A stretch of 24,452 nt of DNA from Fluviicola sp. (GCF_030151805.1 NZ_JASLCN010000453.1:1-24452), one strand, 5' to 3'. Counted from the first letter of the stretch, positions 15,842 through 23,856 are shown. The notes: generated by a model not told the origin, from the letters alone. Numbers and translations are program-made.

Positions 15842-16003
15842 ATGGAAGAAGAAAAACAAACATCAACTCAGCTGTCGGAAGACAAGGCGAGTAAGCGCAA
15901 AAAGTGGCTGAAACGCTTTGGTCTGGCAGGGTTCCTGTTCTTTCTGATCAAAGGATTGGTTTGGATAGCGGTTGGTTTGTTTGCCTGGAAAGGCTGTTCC
16001 TAG
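15842..16003 (+). CDS. 53-residue single-span membrane protein
   Basis: A short frame starting with ATG at 15842 and ending with TAG at 16001-16003. It encodes a charged N-terminus (MEEEKQTSTQLSEDKASKRK), a positively charged turn (KWLKRFG), one hydrophobic segment of about 24 residues (LAGFLFFLIKGLVWIAVGLF), and the end AWKGCS. The positive-inside pattern puts the N-terminus in the cytosol. I recall similar tiny proteins in flavobacteria next to unrelated genes, some misnamed as tRNA synthetase fragments; no function is known. It is sandwiched between two strong terminators (15792-15835 and 16023-16064), which supports an independent or readthrough-controlled transcript. Confidence 0.65.
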   Translation: MEEEKQTSTQLSEDKASKRKKWLKRFGLAGFLFFLIKGLVWIAVGLFAWKGCS

Positions 16004-16022
16004 AAAAGAATGAAAAAAGCTA

Positions 16023-16064
16023 AAAAAAGGTCGGGGTGAAAAATTTTTCATCCCGACCTTTTTT
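16023..16064 (+). terminator. Strong terminator (copy A of a shared hairpin)
   Basis: A 19-bp A/T-flanked stem with one G-T pair and AATT loop. The core is GGTCGGGGTGAAA (16029-16041) with TTTCATCCCGACC (16046-16058), followed by TTTTTT. Its core is nearly the same as that at 17545-17580. Confidence 0.92.
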
Positions 16065-16196
16065 CTTTTTGAGCCAACAATCCGGATGCAGGTAAATCGT
16101 TTTAGGATCTCAAGAATTGAATTTCTTTTGATTCCAATGGGAGAACTTTCGTTTTTCAAAAGAAATTAGATTTAGCCCCAATCAAAAATTCTATTT

Positions 16197-17537
16197 ATGA
16201 AACTAGTTAATCACTTATTGATTGCGGCTACTCTTTTAGTAGGAAACCGCTTGTCAGCACAGTATGTTCCAGATCCGGCGTTTGCAAACGATTTTGCGGG
16301 AAGAACCGGGCACTCGAATTCCAATTTAACCAATCCCGCCGGAGCCGGATTTATGCAAGCTCCCAAATGCATTGCTCATTCCGGAAGCTTCGTTTTCGTT
16401 GCCGGAAAAACAGTCGACGATCAGTTCATTTATGGCGGATATATCCTGAATAAGAAAAATGCAACGACCGGTGCAAATCCGATATTGATCAAACTCAATT
16501 ATGGCCTTCTGACTACCGGAGTTGTGAACTCAGATGATATTCATGTCTATGCCATGACTCCTGACGCCGGCACAGACAGGTTGTATGTCACCGGAAGAAC
16601 ATCGGCAACGGATAAGGGAATTATTTTGTGCTTTAAAATGAGTACCCTGCAACTCGAAACCGGTTTTAATACAACCGGAATCTTGTTGATGGAAACCGGA
16701 TCCAATGTATCGGATATTGTGTTGAAAGATGCATTCAATTTGTTGTCGGTACGAAATATCTCCAATGAGGTCCGCGTGAGCGAAATCACCACTTCAGGAG
16801 TAACGGGCATTTCTCTCACCTTGTCTGCTACCGGGAAAACCTATAAATCAACACGAATTAAAACATATCCCGGACTGGTCAATCGCTATTTTATCACCGG
16901 ATCATGCAAGGATAATACCTCCAGTGTGATTTCTCCGGCTATTTGGGGAGTTGACTACGTTCCGGGCGGACATGGCGGTTCTTCCATGATTTTACGATGC
17001 GAAAACGCCATGCAGCTTTCTACGGAAGGTCCCGGAGAGTTCCTGGATTTATGTTTTCCATACAACAGCACGACCTTGAAGTACGACATTGTTTGTGTTG
17101 GGAAAACCAACGCGGTAAGCATTGCAGGAAGCGGAATCTTTATCAAATACAAAGGAAGTACCAACACGGGACCTGTATTCAATTTGGCGATAGATAACAC
17201 CTTTAAAAATCAATCAACACTTCCCGGAACGGGATACGCGAGCAATATTTCGGATCCGACAAATATGACTGTTTTCAGTGGTTGTGAGATCATCGGAACC
17301 CAGATTGCAGTATCGGGATCGTACAAGATCGGTAGTGGCGACCCGCATGATGCGCAGGTTGGTTTCATCAGCTCGACGGGAGGATATACTTCTGCATACA
17401 TTGCTCCTCATTCCACCAATCCGTTGTATACCGGAAATGTGGTTCATTACCCCGGAAGACTTTGCACAAATGCGCAGAACCAGATTTTTGTAGTTGGCTG
17501 TGATTACGGATTGACTGCTTTTAAGCTGAAACCATAA
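16197..17537 (+). CDS. Secreted protein, propeller-like repeats, unknown
   Basis: A 446-residue protein with a signal peptide (KLVNHLLIAATLLVGNRLSA, cleaved near SAQ, residue ~21). The mature protein opens with YVPDPAF and is rich in Gly, Thr, Ser and Asn. It has recurring strand-turn units such as FVFVAGKTVDDQFIYGGY, RLYVTGRTSATDKGIILCF and ILNPDTG-like turns, reminiscent of delta-60 or beta-propeller secreted proteins of Bacteroidota. It lacks a C-terminal T9SS sorting domain (ends GLTAFKLKP), so it may stay in the periplasm or leave by another route. No catalytic motif is visible. It is monocistronic between two near-identical terminator hairpins. Family assignment is uncertain. Confidence 0.75.
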   Translation: MKLVNHLLIAATLLVGNRLSAQYVPDPAFANDFAGRTGHSNSNLTNPAGAGFMQAPKCIAHSGSFVFVAGKTVDDQFIYGGYILNKKNATTGANPILIKLNYGLLTTGVVNSDDIHVYAMTPDAGTDRLYVTGRTSATDKGIILCFKMSTLQLETGFNTTGILLMETGSNVSDIVLKDAFNLLSVRNISNEVRVSEITTSGVTGISLTLSATGKTYKSTRIKTYPGLVNRYFITGSCKDNTSSVISPAIWGVDYVPGGHGGSSMILRCENAMQLSTEGPGEFLDLCFPYNSTTLKYDIVCVGKTNAVSIAGSGIFIKYKGSTNTGPVFNLAIDNTFKNQSTLPGTGYASNISDPTNMTVFSGCEIIGTQIAVSGSYKIGSGDPHDAQVGFISSTGGYTSAYIAPHSTNPLYTGNVVHYPGRLCTNAQNQIFVVGCDYGLTAFKLKP

Positions 17538-17544
17538 GAATGAA

Positions 17545-17580
17545 AAAAGCCGGGGTGAAAAATCTTTCACCCCGGCTTTT
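17545..17580. terminator. Strong terminator (copy B of a shared hairpin)
   Basis: A perfect 16-bp stem AAAAGCCGGGGTGAAA (17545-17560) with TTTCACCCCGGCTTTT (17565-17580) and AATC loop. It starts 7 bp past the stop at 17537. Being symmetrical, it could also act on lepA transcripts from the other strand. Confidence 0.92.
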
Positions 17581-17592
17581 ATGTCTATCGTA

Positions 17593-17628
17593 AAAAAAGA
17601 TGGCTGAGCAGAGTCGAAGCCATTTTTT
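17593..17628. terminator. Bidirectional hairpin after lepA
   Basis: Stem ATGGCT/AGCCAT (17600-17605 with 17618-17623) flanked by a run of A (17592-17598) and T (17623-17628), so it can terminate in either direction. It lies 5 bp past the lepA stop. The sequence GGCTGAGCAGAGTCGAAGCC resembles a dispersed palindrome I recall as very common in Bacteroidota genomes. Confidence 0.7.
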
Positions 17629-17633
17629 GTATG

Positions 17634-19430
17634 TTAATCATTCAATTTCAAAACAGCCATAAACGCTTCCTGCGGAATTTCTACCTTTCCAACCTGGCGC
17701 ATGCGTTTCTTTCCTTCTTTCTGTTTTTCCAATAGCTTACGTTTACGGGAAATATCACCACCATAACATTTTGCAGTTACGTCTTTACGCAACGCTTTAA
17801 TGGTTTCGCGGGCAATGATCTTTGCACCGATAGCAGCCTGGATCGGAATCTCAAATTGCTGGCGCGGGATCAACTCTTTCAATTTCACACAGATCTTCTT
17901 CCCAAGATCATACGCATTGCTTCGGTGAACCAAAGCAGAAAGCGCATCCAATTGCTCGCCATTCAATAACATGTCCATGCGGATCAAATCAGATTCCTTG
18001 TACCCGATCGGATGGTAATCGAAGGAAGCGTAACCACGGGAAACGGATTTCAAGCGGTCATAAAAGTCGAATACGATCTCAGCCAAAGGCATTTCAAACG
18101 TCAATTCCACACGATCCTGTGTCAAATACACCTGGTTTTTCAACTCTCCGCGCTTTTCGATACACAAGGTCATGATCTGACCGATGTACTCCGATTTGGT
18201 GATGACCTGCGCCTTGATATATGGTTCTTCAATGCGGTCAATTGTTGACGGATCAGGCAATTCGGATGGATTGTTTACGATAAAACGGGCATCCGGATTT
18301 TTGGTCGTATAACAATAATAAGATACGTTCGGTACCGTTGTAATAACGGTCATATTGAACTCGCGCTCCAGACGTTCCTGGATGATTTCCATGTGCAGCA
18401 TTCCCAGGAATCCACAACGGAAACCAAAACCAAGTGCAGCGGAAGATTCCGGTTCAAATACCAGAGATGAATCATTCAACTGCAATTTCTCCATGGAATA
18501 ACGCAATTCTTCGTATTCATCCGTTTCTACCGGGTAAATTCCGGCAAATACCATTGGTTTTACATCTTCAAATCCTTTAATCGGAACTTCACAAGGATTT
18601 GCAGTAAGGGTAATCGTATCTCCTACTTTTACTTCTTTGGCAGTCTTAATTCCCGAAATAATATATCCAACATCACCCGCACGAACTTCGCTTTTCGGAC
18701 TCAAATCCATTTTCAGGATTCCTACTTCGTCTGCATTGTAATCTTTTCCCGTATTTAAGAAACGAACTTTGTCTCCTTTCTTAATCACACCGTTTTTAAC
18801 GCGGTAATAAGCGATAATTCCTCTAAACGGATTAAAGACCGAATCAAAGATCATGGCCTGTAATTGGCCTTGCTCATCACCTTTCGGAGCCGGAATGCGC
18901 TCGATAATGGCTCTCAAAATATCATCCACTCCCAATCCCGTTTTTCCTGAAGCCGGAATCACGTCATTGGGGTCACAACCGATCAATTCCACGATCTGGT
19001 CGGTAACTTCTTCCGGCATTGCGCCCGGAAGGTCCATTTTATTCAGGATCGGGATAATCTCCAGGTCATGTTCCAATGCCAGGTACAGATTCGAGATCGT
19101 CTGCGCTTCGATTCCCTGTGATGCATCAACGATCAAAAGAGCTCCTTCACAAGCTGCTATCGAACGGGAAACTTCGTAGGAAAAATCCACGTGTCCGGGA
19201 GTATCAATCAGGTTCAGCACATATTCCTGCCCTTCAAATTTATAGTTCATTTGAATAGCATGCGATTTAATCGTAATACCGCGTTCGCGTTCCAAATCCA
19301 TATCATCGAGTGCCTGAGCCTGCATTTCACGATCAGAAATGGTTCCGGTGGTTTGCAACAAACGATCGGCCAACGTACTCTTACCGTGGTCGATGTGTGC
19401 GATAATACAAAAATTGCGTATGTGCTTCAT
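17634..19430 (-). CDS. lepA: Elongation factor 4 (LepA), back-translocating GTPase
   Basis: Full-length LepA of 598 residues, a cytosolic and membrane-associated ribosome-binding GTPase that can reverse-translocate tRNAs and helps ribosome assembly and fidelity. GTPase motifs: AHIDHGKS (11-18), RERGIT (48-53), DTPGH (76-80), NKMD (130-133). The EF-G-like domains II, III and V follow, and the LepA-specific C-terminal domain has KALRKDVTAKCYGGDISRKR and ends VGKVEIPQEAFMAVL. No deviation from the family is visible. A minus-strand -7 box TATCTTTG (19442-19435) lies only 4 bases before the ATG, which predicts a leaderless or nearly leaderless mRNA. It faces the secreted-protein gene in convergent orientation. 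Confidence 0.98.
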   Translation of the reverse strand: MKHIRNFCIIAHIDHGKSTLADRLLQTTGTISDREMQAQALDDMDLERERGITIKSHAIQMNYKFEGQEYVLNLIDTPGHVDFSYEVSRSIAACEGALLIVDASQGIEAQTISNLYLALEHDLEIIPILNKMDLPGAMPEEVTDQIVELIGCDPNDVIPASGKTGLGVDDILRAIIERIPAPKGDEQGQLQAMIFDSVFNPFRGIIAYYRVKNGVIKKGDKVRFLNTGKDYNADEVGILKMDLSPKSEVRAGDVGYIISGIKTAKEVKVGDTITLTANPCEVPIKGFEDVKPMVFAGIYPVETDEYEELRYSMEKLQLNDSSLVFEPESSAALGFGFRCGFLGMLHMEIIQERLEREFNMTVITTVPNVSYYCYTTKNPDARFIVNNPSELPDPSTIDRIEEPYIKAQVITKSEYIGQIMTLCIEKRGELKNQVYLTQDRVELTFEMPLAEIVFDFYDRLKSVSRGYASFDYHPIGYKESDLIRMDMLLNGEQLDALSALVHRSNAYDLGKKICVKLKELIPRQQFEIPIQAAIGAKIIARETIKALRKDVTAKCYGGDISRKRKLLEKQKEGKKRMRQVGKVEIPQEAFMAVLKLND

Positions 19431-19434
19431 GGCG

Positions 19435-19442
19435 CAAAGATA
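19435..19442 (-). promoter_or_regulatory. lepA -7 promoter box, TATCTTTG
   Basis: Exact match to TAnnTTTG on the minus strand. Only 4 bases separate it from the lepA ATG. No TTTG-type -33 box is found at the usual distance; an A-tract occupies that position on the coding strand. Confidence 0.5.
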
Positions 19443-19569
19443 ATGCTTTTTTTTTCAGATTTGAATGAGGAGAGTGAGGGTGGAATTCTTGGTTAAACCG
19501 GAGTGTTTTGGTTGATTACTTCTTGCTGATTTCAATCCGGATATTAAGCTCCGTTATTCCGGAAATAAT

Positions 19570-19734
19570 TTAACCGAATCTTCGGGAAAATAAATAACCA
19601 AGAACTCCAAGTCCGCCTGAAACAATCACTTGTGTCTGATGGATCCCGGAACCCGGAGTTTTAGTGTACCAAACAATCATGTTGTAAACAACAAGCGGCA
19701 AAAAACATAAAATGCAGATAAATACCGTTTTCAT
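19570..19734 (-). CDS. 54-residue two-span membrane protein
   Basis: A short minus-strand frame from ATG (19734-19732) to TAA (19572-19570). It begins MKTVFICILCFLPLVVYNMI, a hydrophobic segment, then a polar loop WYTKTPGSGIHQT, then a second hydrophobic segment VIVSGGLGVLGYLF, and ends SRRFG. The pattern is a small hairpin membrane protein with both ends in the cytosol. It lies 19 bp downstream of the bestrophin-like gene on the same strand, so it may be cotranscribed and could be an accessory subunit; that is inference. I do not recognise the family. Confidence 0.6.
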   Translation of the reverse strand: MKTVFICILCFLPLVVYNMIVWYTKTPGSGIHQTQVIVSGGLGVLGYLFSRRFG

Positions 19735-19753
19735 GACAACATTCGCAATTCAT

Positions 19754-20626
19754 TTAAGGCTTATCCAGAATCGTATGCACAATCCCCTGAATGCGTTGCG
19801 CCATTTCATCCGTTGGTAAATCATTATCATCCATCCCGAAAGGATCCTCAATCTCTTCCGCCAAAACCTCGATACTGACAAAAACATAAAAGATGAAGGT
19901 CGAAATAACCGTTGCGAAATAGCCGAAACTCACCACGAAAGCGAAAGGCAGCGTGATCACATAACTGAAAATGAACTTTTTGAAGAACATTGAATAAGAA
20001 TAAGGAATCGGAGTGTTTTTGATCCGTTCACAAGCCCCCACACAATCTAAAAATCCGTTGAGATTTCTGTCCAGGCGCAAAACGTCTTCTTCCGAAAGAA
20101 CACCTGCTTTTTTGAGCTCGTTGAATCGTCTGTACATCAACTCCACAATCCCCGAAGGAATGTGATCCAGACCTTGCAGAAATACAACCTCCTCCGCAGT
20201 CAGATCCAACAACTCAAACTTGGTTCCGTCCCGCAAATGCTCCTTGATACAAAGCGCGAAATTTCCGATATGCCTTCCGAAAAAATGATTGTCTTCCAGT
20301 GTCAGATCCAAAGCCGTAAGCTTCACCGCCAGGTTGCGGGAATCATTCACCAATTCCCCCCATTTTCTGCGGCCTTCCCACCATCGGTCATAAGCAGTAT
20401 TTGTCCGGAAAACCAATAACAAGGAAATGACAAACCCCATGATCGAATAAACCGAAAACAACTTCTCCAGGAAGAAAGCCTTTGGAAAATAGGTTTGTTC
20501 TACAAAGACGATAGCAAAAGTGAACAAAAAGATAAATACCAATTCCTTCCATAAAATGGAAAGCGTATCACTTTTAGTGAGGTGGAAGATCAGACTGATC
20601 CAACTCTTTGGATTATAAGTTATCAT
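19754..20626 (-). CDS. Bestrophin family ion channel (YneE/UPF0187)
   Basis: A 290-residue membrane protein of the bestrophin-like family, pentameric anion or cation channels in the inner membrane. Family marks: FRTNTAYDRWWEGRRKWG (73-90), a long cytosolic helical part, PIPYSYSMFFKKFIFSY, four hydrophobic segments (about 28-45, 56-73, 218-235, 240-256), and the acidic LAEEIEDPFGMDDNDLP (near 258-275) that lines the cytosolic neck and Ca-clasp region in relatives. Length is typical for bacterial members. A minus-strand -7 box TATTTTTG lies at 20651-20644, 17 bases before the ATG. The ion is unknown. A 54-residue membrane protein gene follows after 19 bp. Confidence 0.9.
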   Translation of the reverse strand: MITYNPKSWISLIFHLTKSDTLSILWKELVFIFLFTFAIVFVEQTYFPKAFFLEKLFSVYSIMGFVISLLLVFRTNTAYDRWWEGRRKWGELVNDSRNLAVKLTALDLTLEDNHFFGRHIGNFALCIKEHLRDGTKFELLDLTAEEVVFLQGLDHIPSGIVELMYRRFNELKKAGVLSEEDVLRLDRNLNGFLDCVGACERIKNTPIPYSYSMFFKKFIFSYVITLPFAFVVSFGYFATVISTFIFYVFVSIEVLAEEIEDPFGMDDNDLPTDEMAQRIQGIVHTILDKP

Positions 20627-20643
20627 GAGCGTTTCTGGTAGAA

Positions 20644-20651
20644 CAAAAATA
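20644..20651 (-). promoter_or_regulatory. -7 promoter box for the bestrophin gene
   Basis: Minus-strand TATTTTTG, an exact TAnnTTTG match, 17 bases upstream of the start codon. No clear -33 box was found. Confidence 0.45.
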
Positions 20652-20769
20652 ATGAAATTTGGGACTGCGATAATTTTAAAATGAAAAATGCGTTAATCAA
20701 AACGAACAAATACTCCGTGAGCAGAAATTACGCGGATTTGAACTGAAATGACCGATTGATACAATAGAA

Positions 20770-20800
20770 TTTGGCTATTGCTTAATTTCGGATAAATTTG
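20770..20800 (+). promoter_or_regulatory. Promoter of the polysaccharide/ribE operon
   Basis: TTTG at 20770-20773 and TAAATTTG at 20793-20800, a 19-bp spacer, both exact to the Bacteroidota consensus. The expected transcription start near 20805 leaves a short leader before the ATG at 20823. Confidence 0.75.
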
Positions 20801-20822
20801 CAACACTTAATTGAAACAAGTT

Positions 20823-21818
20823 ATGGAAGAAAGCAGCAAGGTAATGCAGGAACAACGAATGAATTTGTTTGTAACACTGTGGGCTAAGCTTAAAATATTG
20901 ATTATTGTAACCACAGCAGGTTTGGTTGTTTCAACCCTTGTAGCATTCCTGATGACACCTTTATACCGGTCAACGGCAATCGTATTCCCGGCTGCAACCA
21001 GTACGGTATCTTTCTCTGAGCAACGAAATGCCAAAGCTTCATCCATGGATTTTGGAGAGGAAGAACAAGCAGAACAGCTGATCCAGATTTTGCAGTCGTC
21101 GAAAGTAAGAGACAAAGTAGTGCAGCAATTCGATTTGACGAAACACTACAATATCGATCCTTCGGATGCGAACAAGCACTACAAATTGGTGAAAGAGTAC
21201 AACAGCCACATTTTATTTGTCCGCACACGCTACGGTTCCATTCAGATCGATGTATTGGATAAAGACCCGCAACTGGCAGCAGATATGGCAAACAAAATTG
21301 TGGATCTGATTGATACGGTGAAAAATGAAATGGTCATGGAACGTACGGTTCCGGCATTTGAAATCAACAAGCGTAAAAAAGAACAGCTGGAAAGAGACAA
21401 AGAAGCCGTTTTGAATCAATTGGATTCGTTGGCAGCACTTGGAGTTGTTCCCCTGGAAGGTCGTGCAAACCTGTTTCAAGCTTATGTAGAAGCGAAAAAC
21501 CCGGAAGATAAAGCAGATTTCAAAAGACGCATTGATATCAACCTGGAGTTTGGTGCGGTGTTCGACGGATTGGAATATGTGCGGAATGAAAAGATTATGA
21601 AACTGGCAGATTTCGCCTTGTCATACGAACAGGCAGAATCCGATGCAAATACACAATTCAACCACAAATTCATCGTGGAAAGAGCAGTAGTAGCTGATAA
21701 AAAAGACAAACCGAAACGTTTGATCATTATGTTGTTGTCTACCTTCGGAACCTTCGTTTTCATGGTGTTCCTGCTTTTGATCCAGGATAAGATTAAAGAA
21801 CTTCGCAAGTTAGCTTAA
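20823..21818 (+). CDS. Wzz-type polysaccharide chain-length determinant protein
   Basis: A 331-residue protein with the polysaccharide co-polymerase layout: an N-terminal span (about 25-45, ending in the family-typical TPLYRSTA), a large periplasmic part with long helices (about 50-295, including KRKKEQLERDKEAVLNQLDS), and a C-terminal span (about 299-321, IIMLLSTFGTFVFMVFLLL). It should control the length of O-antigen or capsule-like polymer in the inner membrane. There is no C-terminal tyrosine kinase domain. I chose the ATG at 20823; a TTG at 20811 is in frame but is a weaker start codon. The O-antigen ligase-like gene begins 1 bp after its stop, so translation is likely coupled. Confidence 0.88.
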   Translation: MEESSKVMQEQRMNLFVTLWAKLKILIIVTTAGLVVSTLVAFLMTPLYRSTAIVFPAATSTVSFSEQRNAKASSMDFGEEEQAEQLIQILQSSKVRDKVVQQFDLTKHYNIDPSDANKHYKLVKEYNSHILFVRTRYGSIQIDVLDKDPQLAADMANKIVDLIDTVKNEMVMERTVPAFEINKRKKEQLERDKEAVLNQLDSLAALGVVPLEGRANLFQAYVEAKNPEDKADFKRRIDINLEFGAVFDGLEYVRNEKIMKLADFALSYEQAESDANTQFNHKFIVERAVVADKKDKPKRLIIMLLSTFGTFVFMVFLLLIQDKIKELRKLA

Positions 21819-21819
21819 G

Positions 21820-23262
21820 GTGGCATTTATCCGGGAAAATAGCTTGCTGTTAGCCCTCGGACTGGCATTTGTTGGTTTGTTGGGAGTTGGATTTTGGTTC
21901 GATAACGAATACATTCCCTTAATTCCGTATGCACTGATCGTATTGTTCGTAGCGCTTTTTTATACCGAATACACGTTCTTTTTCATTCTTGCAGCAACAC
22001 CGCTTTCGATTAATATCGAAGAATACACGGATAGTTTCGGCTTGTTCATACCAACCGAACCCCTGCTTTTCGGAACGATGTTGTTGCTCCTGATTCAGAA
22101 TCTCAAGTACCCGGTTTTCCCGACCTATTTGAGAAATTCAGCTATTGTCTGGACAGTCGTCTTCTACCTTGTCTGGGTATTGTTTACCTCTATGACCAGT
22201 GAAAACACGGCAACATCGCTGAAATTTTTGTTAGCTCGTTTGTGGTTTATCGTTCCGGTCTTATTCTACGGAAGTTCCGTGTTTTATGAACCGAAGAAAA
22301 TCCGGTGGTTCTTGTGGTTATTCATTTCCACGATGATTGTTGCGATCACGTATACCCTGGTGGTTCATGCCTCTTATCGTTTCGGAGAAAAAGAAAGTCA
22401 CTGGGTAATGTGGCCATTCTTTAAAGATCATACGATTTACGGAGCTTTGGTTGCTTTGGTTGTTCCGCTGATCTTCTCGTTTTACTTTTCCCGGAAACAC
22501 ACTCCTTTGTTGCAATTCATCCTGATCGGATTCATGTTTATTTCCCTGCTTGGTTTGTACTTCAGTTACACGCGTGCAGCCTGGTTAAGCGTCTTCCTCG
22601 GAATGGTGATCTGGTTACTGATCCGCTTCAAAGTGAAATTTTCCTGGCTGGCGGGAATCGCCTTAATTGCCGGCTTATACGTTTGGGCTTCCTGGGATTC
22701 CATTCAGCAGGATCTGGCACGAAACAAATACGAACACACAACCGAAGAATTCGGAGAGCGCTTGCAAAGTGCTACGAACGTAACAACCGATGCCTCCAAC
22801 CTGGAACGGATTAACCGCTGGAACTGCGCCATCGACATGTTCCGCGAACGACCATGGACCGGATTCGGGCCGGGAATGTATGCCTTTGAATATGCGCGTT
22901 TTCAGCGACCTGAAAATTTGACGATCATTTCCACCAATTTCGGAAACCTCGGAAATGCGCACAGTGAATATTTAGGACCTTTGGCGGAAATGGGTTGGAT
23001 CGGAATGCTGAGCATGCTGGCAATCGTGGTAGCCATTTTTTACGAAGGAATTACACTCTACAATGACTGGCCGGTAGAAGATCGTGAAACGAAAACCCTG
23101 TTGATGGGATTCATCATCTCGTTATCCACTTACTTCATTCACGGATTCCTGAATAATTTTCTCGATACGGATAAAGCAGCAGTTCCTGTTTGGGCAATGT
23201 GTGCTATCTTTATAGCCTTAAGAGCGCGCTTGAATCAGATGCAGCGCCAAAACATACATTAG
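21820..23262 (+). CDS. O-antigen ligase / Wzy-type polymerase family membrane protein
   Basis: A 480-residue protein with about 11-12 membrane spans and a GTG start one base after the upstream stop. The Wzy_C core is visible: FSYTRAAWLSVFLGMVIWL (near 247), then a large periplasmic loop with ERINRWNCAIDMFRERPWTG and FGPGMYAFEYARFQ, and NAHSEYLGPLAEMGWIG (near 380-397) holding the His and Glu expected at the active site. Ligases (WaaL) and polymerases (Wzy) share this fold and cannot be told apart here. The upstream neighbour, a chain-length determinant, favours a role in exopolysaccharide or O-antigen assembly. The downstream neighbour ribE begins after a 6-bp gap. Confidence 0.9.
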   Translation: MAFIRENSLLLALGLAFVGLLGVGFWFDNEYIPLIPYALIVLFVALFYTEYTFFFILAATPLSINIEEYTDSFGLFIPTEPLLFGTMLLLLIQNLKYPVFPTYLRNSAIVWTVVFYLVWVLFTSMTSENTATSLKFLLARLWFIVPVLFYGSSVFYEPKKIRWFLWLFISTMIVAITYTLVVHASYRFGEKESHWVMWPFFKDHTIYGALVALVVPLIFSFYFSRKHTPLLQFILIGFMFISLLGLYFSYTRAAWLSVFLGMVIWLLIRFKVKFSWLAGIALIAGLYVWASWDSIQQDLARNKYEHTTEEFGERLQSATNVTTDASNLERINRWNCAIDMFRERPWTGFGPGMYAFEYARFQRPENLTIISTNFGNLGNAHSEYLGPLAEMGWIGMLSMLAIVVAIFYEGITLYNDWPVEDRETKTLLMGFIISLSTYFIHGFLNNFLDTDKAAVPVWAMCAIFIALRARLNQMQRQNIH

Positions 23263-23268
23263 AATAGC

Positions 23269-23856
23269 ATGTTTACAGGTATTATCGAAACCCTTGGAAA
23301 GGTCGTTGCGATTGAAAAGGATCAAAGCAATGTTCATTTTACGGTAGAATCTACCATCACACACGAATTAAAAATAGATCAGAGTGTTGCACACAACGGT
23401 TGCTGCCTCACGGTCGTAAAAATCGAAGGAAACACCTACGTTGTAACCGCTATCCAGGAAACGCTGGACAAAACCAACCTGGGAGAATGGGAAGTAGGAA
23501 CCAAAGTGAACCTGGAACGCTGCATGTTGCTGGGCGCACGGTTGGACGGACACATTGTTCAGGGACATGTTGATACAACAGCAACCTGCATTTCGGTAGA
23601 AGATCTGAACGGAAGCTGGAAATACACGTTCCGTTATGATTTTGATCAGCCTACGGTAGCAAAAGGGTCGATCACGGTAAACGGAGTCAGTTTAACCGTA
23701 GTTGATTCCGAAAAAGGTTTGTTTTCCGTTTGTATTATTCCTTATACGCATGAGCACACGAACTTCCACACCTTTGAAGTCGGTTCGAAAGTGAATCTCG
23801 AATTCGACATCATTGGAAAATATGTAGCCCGTTTGATGGAGCAGCAGAAAGCTTAA
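23269..23856 (+). CDS. ribE: Riboflavin synthase, alpha subunit
   Basis: A 195-residue trimeric enzyme that converts two 6,7-dimethyl-8-ribityllumazine molecules to riboflavin and the pyrimidine by-product. It has two lumazine-binding barrels: MFTGIIETLGKV and NGCCLTVV in the first, LDGHIVQGHVDTTA and NGVSLTVVDSEKG in the second. Conserved MFTGI at the N-terminus and H-V-D in the second barrel are intact. Length is normal. It follows the polysaccharide genes with only 6 bp between, so it appears to depend on their promoter; no FMN riboswitch is present upstream. A weak AT-only hairpin (GATTTAA/TTAAATC, 23858-23884) followed by T-rich sequence may end the transcript. Confidence 0.97.
   Translation: MFTGIIETLGKVVAIEKDQSNVHFTVESTITHELKIDQSVAHNGCCLTVVKIEGNTYVVTAIQETLDKTNLGEWEVGTKVNLERCMLLGARLDGHIVQGHVDTTATCISVEDLNGSWKYTFRYDFDQPTVAKGSITVNGVSLTVVDSEKGLFSVCIIPYTHEHTNFHTFEVGSKVNLEFDIIGKYVARLMEQQKA

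Noticed and set aside
20811..20822. TTG start for the chain-length determinant
   Set aside because: An ATG 12 bases downstream is a better start codon, and the promoter fits either; the protein gains nothing from the added four residues.
20807..21291. Minus-strand frames opposite the chain-length determinant gene
   Set aside because: They are antisense shadows of a gene with clear family features and a consensus promoter.
23200..23268. FMN riboswitch upstream of ribE
   Set aside because: Only 6 bp separate ribE from the preceding gene, and no riboswitch-like sequence is visible there or at the operon start.
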